Shown: piece after piece, positions 1 to 7,124 of the stretch
Numbering within the stretch: the stretch's first letter is position 1
Layout: each line of letters begins with the position of its first letter
Assembly (NCBI GenBank): GCA_040756995.1
Contig: JBFLYK010000078.1
Coordinates: forward strand, 1 to 26,412
Direction: 5' to 3'
From: BP-133 sp040756995
GTDB taxonomy: Bacteria > Actinomycetota > Acidimicrobiia > IMCC26256 > BP-133
DNA length: 26,412 nt
Program-made: the position numbers and the translations under genes
Notes under the pieces: generated by a model
Database searches by the model: none
What the model was told of the DNA's origin: nothing
The model's input: only the letters and a program-made list of their open reading frames with translations

Positions 1-227
1 GGCGCCGCCGCGGCCGCCGTGGTGGCGGTGGCCGCCGGGTCCGCCGCCACGGTCGTCGGCGTCGCCTCCGCGGGTGCGGACGTGTCGGCGGGGGCGGGCG
101 AGGCTGCCTCGGTCTGGTCAGCCTTGGACTTCGACGCGTCCTCCGACGACCCGCCGGAACAGGCGGAGCCGAGTACGGCGAGGGCGCTGAATAACGCGAG
201 GTAGCTCCAACGTCTACGCAAAGCCAT
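1..227 (-). CDS. Secreted lipoprotein, 5' part only (possible ABC substrate-binding lipoprotein)
   Basis: The reading frame starts at ATG 225-227, preceded by a good ribosome site (AAGGAGAGGTG), and runs off the left edge, so only about 75 residues are visible. It begins with a lipoprotein signal: Arg-rich n-region (MALRRRW), hydrophobic core and lipobox VLGSAC with Cys23. The rest is a low-complexity Ala/Pro/Thr/Ser stretch. This is the same layout as the N-terminus of the substrate-binding lipoprotein at 11081, and the two genes share a hairpin leader. I infer, without seeing the folded domain, that it may also be a type I periplasmic-binding-fold lipoprotein. Any other surface lipoprotein with a wall-spanning linker would look the same here. 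Confidence 0.75.
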   Translation of the reverse strand, partial: MALRRRWSYLALFSALAVLGSACSGGSSEDASKSKADQTEAASPAPADTSAPAEATPTTVAADPAATATTAAAAA

Positions 228-487
228 CACCTCTCCTTGCCGCCGACAGGACGTCCTCCCCCTAGCGGCACGCTGCTCGTGTGGGTTGGTTGCTCGATGA
301 GCATGCTGCGATGGACTGAGACTTCGGGGGACACCCCCGAACCCCCGGGACTCTTTGGGTCGAACTCGGGCACAGGTGTACGAATGGTGCGAGCGGGGAC
401 GATTGCATCACAGACGAAATGCGGTGTTCACCGGGTGTGAGGGCCAGACGTGGCACTCCGGGGCCACTCACCCCCTCTGGGCAGGCC
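228..487. other. Intergenic leader region of the left-edge lipoprotein gene
   Basis: About 260 bases separate the end of RR1 (488) from the lipoprotein start (227). Frames here give only short, composition-driven ORFs. The stretch holds the ribosome site for the lipoprotein gene and the hairpin listed at 322-351. I saw no convincing -35/-10 pair and no U-tailed terminator for the RR1 transcript. Confidence 0.6.
322..351 (-). promoter_or_regulatory. Hairpin leader element shared with the 11081 lipoprotein gene
   Basis: Read on the minus strand the element is a GTCCC-G-run followed by the perfect hairpin TTCGGGGG-TGT-CCCCCGAA (bases 323-341, 8-bp stem, 3-base loop). It lies about 95 bases upstream of the lipoprotein start. 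A matching element lies upstream of the lipoprotein gene at 11081, with one base fewer in each G/C run of the stem. That paired change keeps the stem and suggests selection on structure. It could be an RNA leader structure or a protein-binding site; its function is unknown. Confidence 0.4.
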
Positions 488-1171
488 CTATGGCGGGTTC
501 GCGGACCCGGATGGGCCAATCTCCAGCAGGCCGGCGCGGCCGGCGAAGGCGGCCGCCTGAACCCGGTTGGCGACCTCGATCCGTCGCAGCAGCGCCGCCA
601 CCATGCGCTTCGCCGTCCGTTCCGAGACGTGCAGCGTCTCGGCGATCTCGACGCTCTCGAGCCCGGCGGCCACCAGGCGCAAGAGAGCGATGTCGTCCTC
701 GCACAAACCGGCCAGCCGGGTCTCGGCGCAGGCGGCCTTGGCGTCGAGCAGGGCGTTCATGACCGGGGCGGGGACGACCGAAACCCCTGACGCCAGGGCG
801 ATGAGCGGCGGCACGAGCTCGTCGGGTTCGGAACTCTTGAGCAGGAACCCGTCGGCGCCGGCCCGGAGGGCGTCGACGGCGCTGGTCACGTCGTCGTTGC
901 CCGACAGGGCCAGCACCCGCACTTCGGGGTAGTGGTGCTTCACCGCCTCGACGGCCGCCAGCCCACCCGGCGGTGGCATGACGAGATCGATGATCGCCAC
1001 CTTCGGCCGGTGGTGGCGAACGAGCTCGAGGGCCCGGCTGGCCTCCTCGGTGCGGGCCAGTACCCTCACCCGGCTCTCAGGATCGGTGTTGAGCAGCAGT
1101 TCGAGGCCGCGGGAGAACAGCTGATGGTCGTCGACGAGGACGACGGTGAGGACGTCTTCGTCGGTCATCAT
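488..1171 (-). CDS. LuxR/NarL-type response regulator (RR1)
   Basis: A 227-residue DNA-binding response regulator. The receiver domain (about 8-125) has the acidic pair D14/D15, phosphoacceptor D62 in IIDLVMPPPGG, switch Ser90 and Lys112, so it looks competent for phosphorylation. The C-terminal LuxR-type helix-turn-helix (about 155-215) has the recognition helix SERTAKRMV, where most family members have a T-V-K-x-H-V pattern. It lies 16 bases downstream of RR2, behind two histidine kinase genes, and is the last gene of the left run. The start is the first of two tandem ATGs; either could be used. A kinase partner is likely HK1, but this is inferred only from position. Confidence 0.9.
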   Translation of the reverse strand: MMTDEDVLTVVLVDDHQLFSRGLELLLNTDPESRVRVLARTEEASRALELVRHHRPKVAIIDLVMPPPGGLAAVEAVKHHYPEVRVLALSGNDDVTSAVDALRAGADGFLLKSSEPDELVPPLIALASGVSVVPAPVMNALLDAKAACAETRLAGLCEDDIALLRLVAAGLESVEIAETLHVSERTAKRMVAALLRRIEVANRVQAAAFAGRAGLLEIGPSGSANPP

Positions 1172-1187
1172 CCCGTGGCCCCCGGCA

Positions 1188-1829
1188 TCATGAGGGCACG
1201 GCGTCGAGCAGCCCCGCCTGACCGGCCAGGGCCGCGGCCTGGATGCGGTTCGACACGCCCAGCCGCCGCAGCAGCAGGGCCACCATCCGCTTGGCCGTCC
1301 GCTCGGAGACGAAGAGGGATTCGGCGATCTGCATGGTCTCCACGCCGTCGGCCACCATCCGCCAGAGCTGGCGGTCCTCCGGCGTCAGGCTCTCGAGCAG
1401 CTCGGGGCGGCGGACGACGGTCGTCCCCACCATGGACGGCAGGAGCACGGACGGAAGGAGGCAGTGGCCGGAGGCGGCGGCCAGCACCGGGGCGACGAGA
1501 TCCTCGGCGGTGGTCGCCTTCAGCAGCAGGCCGTGGGCCCCGGCCCGGAAGGTGCTCGACACGAGGTTGACGTCGGCCTCGTCGGCCATGGCCACGATCC
1601 GGGTGACCGGGGTGGAGCGGTGGAGCTCGCGCAGGGCCGTGATTCCGGCCGGTCCGAGGGCCAGGTCGAGAAGCACGACATGGGGACGGCGGCGGCGCAC
1701 GAGGTCGACCGCGGCGCGCCCGTCGTCGGTCCGACCGACGACGTTGACGGCGCCGGCTGACGCCCGATCCATGCGCTGCTCGACCTCGCGGCCGAACAGC
1801 CCTCCGTCATCGACGAGAGCCAGTCGCAC
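1188..1829 (-). CDS. LuxR/NarL-type response regulator with altered switch site (RR2)
   Basis: A 213-residue paralogue of RR1 and RR3. The receiver keeps D7/D8, D55 (VVLLDLAL) and Lys104, but the conserved switch Ser/Thr (Ser90 in RR1) is Ala82 in the stretch IVAMADEAD. The MPPPGG loop after the phosphoacceptor is also replaced, by ALGPAG. The LuxR-type helix-turn-helix keeps the same recognition helix SERTAKRMV. The start is GTG at 1829 with only a weak ribosome site; a strong G-rich run lies about 16 bases upstream, so the true start is uncertain. It is directly downstream of the degenerate kinase HK2. Reduced or phosphorylation-independent activity is plausible but not shown. Confidence 0.88.
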   Translation of the reverse strand: MRLALVDDGGLFGREVEQRMDRASAGAVNVVGRTDDGRAAVDLVRRRRPHVVLLDLALGPAGITALRELHRSTPVTRIVAMADEADVNLVSSTFRAGAHGLLLKATTAEDLVAPVLAAASGHCLLPSVLLPSMVGTTVVRRPELLESLTPEDRQLWRMVADGVETMQIAESLFVSERTAKRMVALLLRRLGVSNRIQAAALAGQAGLLDAVPS

Positions 1830-1920
1830 GATATCCAGCGCGAATCCCCCCTCCCGAGGTCTCCACAGCCTTCTGCGCCCATGCCACCCGGGGCAACTGT
1901 CTCTTCAGACGGATCCGACA

Positions 1921-3171
1921 CTATCGAGGCGTCTTCTTCAGCGGTTGGGCCCCGAACGTGGCCCGGACCGTTCCCCGGCCGTTCGCTCCCACCTCCGCCG
2001 TCAGCCCCCCGCCCATGGCCTCGGCCAGCCGGGCGGCGATCCACAATCCCAGGCTTTCCTCTTCGTCGCCGCCGCCGCCGGGAGTCACGCTGACCTCCAC
2101 GAGCCCGTCGTCGCCCCGGATGTCGACCTCGATCACACCGTCCGGGGGAGCATGGCGGCCGGCCTCCTCCAGCATCTTCACCAGGACCCGGAGGCACTTG
2201 TCGGGATCGCTGCGGACGACGTTGCCGCCCGGCTTGGAGTGGGTGACGATCCGCTCGGAAGCGAGCCCGGAGAGCGCGGCGGCCTCGCCGACGAGCTGCG
2301 GCAGGTAGATGTCGGCCTGATGGAGGCGGTGCTCGGCCTCGAGGGATTCGGAGGTGAGGACCTCGGCCACCTCCCGCAGGACGACATCGAGATGGTGCGA
2401 GTAGCCGTCGATGCGTTCCAGCATCTCCGAGCGCTCGTCGGCGGTCAGTTCCTCCTCCCGGCGCAGGGCCCGGGCCAGCGTCGACAACGACGCCACCGAC
2501 GGCCGGAACTCGTGCAGCAGCGAGGACAGGAAGGCCCGCCGGCCCTCGTCGAGTGATTCGAGCCGGCGGCGCAGGTCCCGCTCGAGCTCCAGGCGCTGCC
2601 GTTCGACGGCCGCTGCCGCCTCGGCCTGGGAACGGCGCCGGTGGGCCAGATCGAGCCGGTCGGACAGCACGCCGGCCAGCACGGCCCCGGCGATGAGGTG
2701 ACCCGTCCACCACAGGGCGTCGCGGGCCCGCTGGTCGCCGGGCCGGCTGGGCTCCGGGACGAGCAGGATCAGCGTGACGAGGATGGGCACGGTCCAGCCG
2801 AGGGCGACGGCGGCCCGCCGGAGGCCGAAGCGGATGGCCACGGCGATGACCACCAGCAGCAGGACGGGCGCGAACGGGCTCTGTCCGCCGCCGGTCAGGC
2901 CGGCCAGGACCGAGATGAGGACGGTGTCGACCCCGATCAGGACCCAGACGAGCCAGCCCCGGCTGCTGCGCCGCCAGCGGATGACCAGGATCACCGAGGC
3001 GTAGGTGACAGCCGTCAACAGCAGCGCCCAGGCCGCCACCGGGTAGTAGCCGAGGTGCGGATCACCGAGGACGGCCAGCAGCAGCATGTAACCGCCGACC
3101 GCCGCCCGCACCCGGGAGATGAACAGGGCCGGCAGCCGCCCGGCCCGTGCCGCGTCGAGGTCGGAACTCAC
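1921..3171 (-). CDS. Six-TM histidine kinase paralogue, predicted pseudokinase (HK2)
   Basis: A 416-residue protein with about six membrane helices (residues 20-170), a charged helical linker (172-212), a HisKA-like helix and an ATPase-like C-terminus. The phosphoacceptor His220 is kept (LLHEFRPS), although the following T-P of HK1 reads P-S. The ATP site is eroded. N-box asparagines align with Lys332 and Glu336 (KMLEEAGRHAP, against NLLENAHKHSP in HK1), the DxGxG motif reads PGGGG from residue 364, and the F-box segment is missing. It therefore probably cannot autophosphorylate, but might accept phosphate in trans or work as a sensor scaffold. The start is GTG at 3171, three bases from an inverted repeat that could fold over its initiation region. 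Confidence 0.88.
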   Translation of the reverse strand: MSSDLDAARAGRLPALFISRVRAAVGGYMLLLAVLGDPHLGYYPVAAWALLLTAVTYASVILVIRWRRSSRGWLVWVLIGVDTVLISVLAGLTGGGQSPFAPVLLLVVIAVAIRFGLRRAAVALGWTVPILVTLILLVPEPSRPGDQRARDALWWTGHLIAGAVLAGVLSDRLDLAHRRRSQAEAAAAVERQRLELERDLRRRLESLDEGRRAFLSSLLHEFRPSVASLSTLARALRREEELTADERSEMLERIDGYSHHLDVVLREVAEVLTSESLEAEHRLHQADIYLPQLVGEAAALSGLASERIVTHSKPGGNVVRSDPDKCLRVLVKMLEEAGRHAPPDGVIEVDIRGDDGLVEVSVTPGGGGDEEESLGLWIAARLAEAMGGGLTAEVGANGRGTVRATFGAQPLKKTPR

Positions 3172-3173
3172 AA

Positions 3174-3229
3174 TGAATACTCAGAGGTTCATGCTGTGAA
3201 TTCGGAGTGGAATGAACTCTGAGTATTCA
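3174..3229. repeat. Long inverted repeat at the HK1/HK2 junction
   Basis: Left arm 3174-3192 (TGAATACTCAGAGGTTCAT) and right arm 3212-3229 (ATGAACTCTGAGTATTCA) are reverse complements except for a single extra G in the left arm. The 19-base spacer contains GAATTC. The element is clearly AT-richer than its surroundings. It encodes the last dozen or so residues of HK1 and ends three bases before the HK2 start codon. No U-tract follows, so it does not look like a terminator. It may be an mRNA hairpin gating HK2 translation, an operator, or the scar of a small inserted repeat. Confidence 0.85.
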
Positions 3230-4616
3230 CCGCAGCCGGCCGGGCGGTCTCGGCTTCGCCGGCCTCCGCCGCCGCCGGGGTCGCCCGGCCGGTGGCGATT
3301 CGGGCCGGGAACCGGGCCCGGACGATGAGCCCGCCGCCCGGGCGGGCATCGACGTTGATCTCCCCGTCGAGGGCGGCGATGAACTGGGACACGATCCACA
3401 TCCCGAGTCCCGACGAGCGGTGCTGCCCGAAGCTGACCCACTTCTCGAGCGCCTCGCTGGTCAGCTCGGGCGGGATGCCGGGGCCCCGGTCGAGCACTGC
3501 CAGCTCCACCATCTCCTTGCGCCAGGCCAGACGGACCTCGATGCGCTCCTTGGCGGGGGAGTGCTTGTGGGCGTTCTCCAGCAGGTTCGTGAGGATCCGG
3601 AACAGCTTCCGGGAGTCGCTGTGGAGGACCTTGAGACCGGGGTCGATGCTGGTCGTCACCCGATCGGCGGCCACGCCGGCGGCCGACGTCGCCGAACGGA
3701 TCAGCTCCGGCATGTAGAGGTCGGAGACCTCGACCCGTTGCGGGGCACCGAGCGATTCGGTGATGGCCACCTCCCGGACCTCCTGGAGCATGGCGCCGAG
3801 CTGGCCGGCGTGGCTCTGGATGAGCGAGATGACCTCGGCCCGCTCGGCGTCGGAGAGCGGGTGCTGCTCCCAGCCCAGCGCCTGGGACAGGGCCTCGAGG
3901 GAGGCGATCGGTGTCCGGAAGTCGTGGGCCAGGGCATGGAGGAAGTCCTTGCGGGCTTCGTCGATGGCCTCGAGCCGCTGCCGCAGCGCCCGCTCCTCGT
4001 CGAGACGGCGGTGCTCGGCGACGGCCGCGGCCTCGGCCCGGGCCCGCTTGCGGTGGGCCAGATCGGCGGCGTGGGACAGCACGCCGGCCAGCACCCCGCC
4101 GGACACGAGCATCCACGACCACCAGGCGGCCATGCGCACCCGTTCGCCGTCGTCGAAGTCGGGCCGGGGGACCCAGAGGATGACGGCCACGAGGGCGGCG
4201 CTGGTGACGACGGCGACGGCCATGGTCTGGGGCAGGCTGAAGCGCACGCCGAAGGTGAAGACCACCAGCACGAGGATCGGCAGCATCGGACTGGTCCACA
4301 GCCCGGTCAGCCCGGTCAGCGTGACGACGATGCCGCCGTCGAAGAAGCTCAGCGTGTAGGCGGTGGCGTTCGAGACGCGGCCCCGTCCCGCTTCCCGGGC
4401 GACCCAGAACAGCGCCGCCCAGGAGTAGCAGATGCCGGCCAGCAGCACCGTCCAGGCGGCGGTGCGGTAGTAGCGCATGTCGTCGCCGGCGGCCAGGACG
4501 CTGACCATCGAGAGGCCCATGGCGACCCGGATCCAGGAGACGACGACCTCACCGGCCGTCCGGTCGGTGTCCTCGAAACGCCGTCGCAGGTCGTCAAACG
4601 GGCCGCGCATCCCCAT
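3189..4616 (-). CDS. Six-TM sensor histidine kinase (HK1)
   Basis: About 475 residues. Roughly six membrane helices (residues 23-180) form the sensor part with little extracytoplasmic loop. A helical linker follows, then a HisKA domain with His231 (ALAHDFRTP) and a complete HATPase: N-box Asn344 and Asn348 (NLLENAHKHSP), DRGPGIP from Asp376 and GLGMWI. All catalytic motifs are present. I chose the ATG at 4616, or the nearby in-frame ATG at 4610, because a G-rich ribosome site precedes them and any earlier start would run into the ferredoxin gene that ends at 4636. HisKA-type kinases more often pair with OmpR-type regulators than with LuxR-type ones, so this locus has an unusual mix. The ligand is unknown. 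Confidence 0.92.
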   Translation of the reverse strand: MGMRGPFDDLRRRFEDTDRTAGEVVVSWIRVAMGLSMVSVLAAGDDMRYYRTAAWTVLLAGICYSWAALFWVAREAGRGRVSNATAYTLSFFDGGIVVTLTGLTGLWTSPMLPILVLVVFTFGVRFSLPQTMAVAVVTSAALVAVILWVPRPDFDDGERVRMAAWWSWMLVSGGVLAGVLSHAADLAHRKRARAEAAAVAEHRRLDEERALRQRLEAIDEARKDFLHALAHDFRTPIASLEALSQALGWEQHPLSDAERAEVISLIQSHAGQLGAMLQEVREVAITESLGAPQRVEVSDLYMPELIRSATSAAGVAADRVTTSIDPGLKVLHSDSRKLFRILTNLLENAHKHSPAKERIEVRLAWRKEMVELAVLDRGPGIPPELTSEALEKWVSFGQHRSSGLGMWIVSQFIAALDGEINVDARPGGGLIVRARFPARIATGRATPAAAEAGEAETARPAAVNTQSSFHSEFTA

Positions 4617-4635
4617 CCCCCCGGCCCAGTGTGGC

Positions 4636-4938
4636 TCAGTTACGGGACTGCGCCCAAGCCTGGAGCTCACGGATGCGTTTCCAGCCGTTCTCGCTGTCGG
4701 CGTCGAGACCGGCCTGGCGGGCGTCACGGATGCAGTCCACCGGACACATCGGCACGCAGAAGCCGCAGTCGATGCAGTCCTCGAGGACGATGGCGAACCG
4801 GCCCATGAAGTCGTCTTCGAGCTTGTAGATGGCGTCGACCTTGCCCGGGCAGGCGTGTTCGCAGGCGCCGCAGCCGATGCAGGTGTCCTCGATGTAGAAG
4901 TGCCCGATCCGGCTGTGCTTCTTATTGCCGGGACTCAT
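4636..4938 (-). CDS. 2[4Fe-4S] ferredoxin
   Basis: A 100-residue small electron carrier with two classical cluster motifs: Cys20-xx-Cys23-xx-Cys26-xxx-Cys30-Pro and Cys55-xx-Cys58-xx-Cys61-xxx-Cys65-Pro. This is the pattern of bacterial-type 2[4Fe-4S] ferredoxins. The ATG at 4938 overlaps the TGA of the preceding gene (ATGA), which implies translational coupling and sets the start. Its position right after the diiron protein and an SCP2-like gene suggests that it delivers electrons to the diiron centre. No reductase gene is visible nearby, so reduction must come from elsewhere. Confidence 0.95.
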   Translation of the reverse strand: MSPGNKKHSRIGHFYIEDTCIGCGACEHACPGKVDAIYKLEDDFMGRFAIVLEDCIDCGFCVPMCPVDCIRDARQAGLDADSENGWKRIRELQAWAQSRN

Positions 4939-5390
4939 TCGACGAGGTACTTCGTCGGGATCTTGTGCGACGCGTTGATGTATTCCTGCAGACTGCCGTT
5001 GAAGCGGAAGAACATGTCCCGGTCGAGCGGGTCCTCCGCCCACAGCCGGATGGGGACGCCCGGAAGACTCAGGCGGTTGAGTGAATGCTCGAGGTCCGGC
5101 CGGCCGCCGTTCTCGGCAATGTTCTCCAGCATCTCCTTCCAGACCCAGACGTCCGTCTCGAGGATGAAGTTGGCCTTGACGCGGTCGTCCTCGGAGATCT
5201 CCTGCACGTCGATCAGCGAGTACAGCTCGAAGGTGGTCTGGAAGTGGCGGTCGGTGCCTTCCCCGTCCGCATCGAAGACCGTCCAGACGCAGCTGCAGTC
5301 GATCTCACCGACGTGTTCGTGGACGGCCCGGTTCTCCTCCATGAGTTCGCCGAGCCGGGCGAACCATTCGACCGAGGGGAAAATCAGCAT
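4935..5390 (-). CDS. SCP2-like sterol/lipid-binding protein (second copy)
   Basis: A 151-residue soluble protein starting at ATG 5390 with a GGAAGG ribosome site. The start overlaps the end of the diiron gene by 7 bases, and its own stop overlaps the ferredoxin start. The opening FPSVEWFARLGELM, an alternating strand pattern, and a C-terminal segment ending in a hydrophobic stretch resemble SCP2-type sterol-transfer domains. The match is weaker than for the protein encoded at 6597. No signal peptide or membrane helix is seen. The tight coupling on both sides suggests that it forms part of a complex or substrate channel with the diiron protein and ferredoxin. An uncharacterised small family is the alternative. 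Confidence 0.8.
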   Translation of the reverse strand: MLIFPSVEWFARLGELMEENRAVHEHVGEIDCSCVWTVFDADGEGTDRHFQTTFELYSLIDVQEISEDDRVKANFILETDVWVWKEMLENIAENGGRPDLEHSLNRLSLPGVPIRLWAEDPLDRDMFFRFNGSLQEYINASHKIPTKYLVE

Positions 5391-6589
5391 GCGGCCTTCC
5401 ACGGCAGCTCCCCGAACTTGCACACCTCGCGGCGGTGGAGGCCGGCCCGGTCACAGCGCTGGAGGTACTCCTCCTTCACGACGTCCCACAGGAAGGCCAC
5501 GCCGTCCATGCCGGTGTCGATCTCGTCGAGGCCGCCGCCCATGAGGACGGCCAGGGGCTCGAGCACCACCGGCTGCAGGATGGAGGTGGAGACCAGCACC
5601 TCGGCGATGTCGGCGTAGCGGTGCATCAGCGCCATGGCCTGCTCCGGCTCGGGGTGGTTCTCCAGGTAGTTCTTCAGCTCGATGGTGCCGAAGGCGACGT
5701 GGCGGGCCTCGTCCTGCAGGCAGCGGCGGAAGATCTCCCGGTCGACGTGGGTCCGGGCCAGGAACTCGCCGCCCCGGAACACCGAGAGGATGAATCCCTC
5801 GCCGATCAGGTTGAGGAAGTAGGCCCCCGACGTGTGGGTCGGGCTGGCCATAAGGGCCTTGGAGGCCCACTCGAACATGGGGTTGACGTGGAGCAGGCCA
5901 CCGCCGCCGGCCAGGGCCCGCTTGCGGAAGACCTCGAGGTGGCGGGCCTCGTCCATGATCTGCGTGGCCAGGAAGGCCTTGATCTCCAGGAACTCGGCCG
6001 GGATCCGGTACATCCACTTGGCCGGGAAGTCACCGGCCAGGAACTCGATCTCGGTCAGGAAGGTGGCCAGCTGACAGGCGGCCTTCTCCAGATCCTCGGG
6101 GAGCTCCTCGAGCTCGTCCCAGGCGATGTCCTTGGTGGCGTTCCACTGCCGGGCCTTGGCCTCCTCGTAGAGCGTGGAGACGTTGTCGGCCCACAGGTCC
6201 CACTTCTCGGTCACGACGAAGTCGTCGTAGACCGGCAGCATGTCCTTGTAGGGCTCCCGGATCGAGCCCCGGGGGGTGAGGTTCCGGTAGCAGTCGGGGA
6301 CGGAGTCGGCCACCGTGCCGTAGGCCTTGGGCCGGTTGCAGTCCATGAACGTGAGGCCCCGGGACGACGGCTTGACCTTGGTGCCCCAGGGGCTGCCGTC
6401 GGTGTTCATCCACTCCAGGGAGAACGAGCCCTTCTCCAGCCGCTCGACGGCCGGGGCGGCGTAGTTGATCCACGTCTCCCGGTCGGCCTCGAACGCTGCT
6501 TCGTAGGCGGCGCACAGCTCCTCCTCCCGGCCGTGGGTGGCCAGCGGCGGGGGGTCGAGTTGGGCGATGGTGTCGGTCAGGTCGGCCAT
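5384..6589 (-). CDS. Ferritin-like diiron carboxylate protein, probable oxidase/oxygenase
   Basis: A 401-residue protein. A full set of likely diiron ligands is visible on four helices: Glu180 or Glu182 (TEIEFLAGDF), Glu214-x-x-His217 (DEARHLEVF), Glu264 (GEGFILSVF) and Glu294-x-x-His297 (DEARHVAFG). This E, ExxH, E, ExxH pattern is that of ferritin-like oxygenases and R2-type proteins. It is far too long for a storage ferritin, and an N-terminal region of about 170 residues precedes the bundle. I cannot place it in a named enzyme family such as AurF or the acyl-ACP desaturases. SCP2-like genes on both sides and a ferredoxin next door suggest oxidation of a hydrophobic substrate. The start is ATG 6589, 7 bases after the upstream stop. 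Confidence 0.87.
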   Translation of the reverse strand: MADLTDTIAQLDPPPLATHGREEELCAAYEAAFEADRETWINYAAPAVERLEKGSFSLEWMNTDGSPWGTKVKPSSRGLTFMDCNRPKAYGTVADSVPDCYRNLTPRGSIREPYKDMLPVYDDFVVTEKWDLWADNVSTLYEEAKARQWNATKDIAWDELEELPEDLEKAACQLATFLTEIEFLAGDFPAKWMYRIPAEFLEIKAFLATQIMDEARHLEVFRKRALAGGGGLLHVNPMFEWASKALMASPTHTSGAYFLNLIGEGFILSVFRGGEFLARTHVDREIFRRCLQDEARHVAFGTIELKNYLENHPEPEQAMALMHRYADIAEVLVSTSILQPVVLEPLAVLMGGGLDEIDTGMDGVAFLWDVVKEEYLQRCDRAGLHRREVCKFGELPWKAAC

Positions 6590-6596
6590 GGGATCG

Positions 6597-7013
6597 TCAC
6601 GCCTCCAGAAGGTCGGTGCGCCCGCTCTTCTCCAGCATCTCCCGGTACCGGGGGAACAGCCCTTTGGCCAGCGGGACCAGCTTGAGGATCTTGGGGACGG
6701 GCCCCTTCGCCCGCATCTCACCCTTGGCCAGGGCGAGCGAGATGTTGACCTTGCCGAGCCAGAAGCGGTGGCCGACGTCGGCGGCCATCTTCATCTCGAC
6801 GACGGGCTTCGGCCCGTTGCGGGCGTCGTCGCCGTAGAGGACCTTGCCGGCCGGCATGTCGACGGTGAAGACGGCGTCGGGCTCGGTGTGGACAACCTTG
6901 AGGATCACGCCCGATTCGGCGAACTTCGGGCCGATCTCCGGGTCGGCGAGCGCCTCCTCGAAGATGCCGCCGGTGTACCGGTAGACCTCGGCCTCATCCT
7001 TGAACACCGGCAT
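6597..7013 (-). CDS. SCP2 sterol-binding-domain protein (first copy)
   Basis: A 138-residue soluble protein with the features of a stand-alone SCP2 lipid-binding domain: DAVFTVDMPAGKVLYGDDA, then a segment of acidic and hydrophobic residues (VVEMKMAADVGHRFWLGKVNISLALAKG has the usual order of helix, strand and Gly-Lys turn), and a C-terminal helix. ATG 7013 follows a strong GGGGGG ribosome site. It is the first gene of the SCP2-diiron-SCP2-ferredoxin set, and about 108 bases separate it from RR3. SCP2 domains bind fatty acyl-CoA, sterols or other lipids, so a role in presenting the substrate to the diiron protein is reasonable but unproven. Confidence 0.85.
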   Translation of the reverse strand: MPVFKDEAEVYRYTGGIFEEALADPEIGPKFAESGVILKVVHTEPDAVFTVDMPAGKVLYGDDARNGPKPVVEMKMAADVGHRFWLGKVNISLALAKGEMRAKGPVPKILKLVPLAKGLFPRYREMLEKSGRTDLLEA

Positions 7014-7108
7014 TGGATCCCCCCTGGTTCCGCGCGGCTGGTGGTGCCTGTGGGCCGAAGTTCATCACGCGGGCGGTCGTCCGGTCAGGTCTTTCTCGGG
7101 CCAAGCAG

Positions 7109-7124
7109 TGACCCGAATGGGTCA
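7109..7124. repeat. Short inverted repeat at the end of RR3
   Basis: TGACCC-GAAT-GGGTCA is a perfect 6-bp inverted repeat with a 4-base loop and overlaps the RR3 stop codon. It lies in the 108-base gap before the SCP2 gene. No T-run follows on the minus strand, so it is at best a weak terminator, or an operator-like site for the downstream genes. A short repeat like this can also arise by chance. Confidence 0.3.

Noticed and set aside
4617..4727. N-terminal extension of HK1 to an ATG at 4727
   Set aside because: It would overlap the ferredoxin coding end, adds a non-conserved Pro/Thr/Arg-rich stretch, and better ribosome sites precede ATG 4616/4610.
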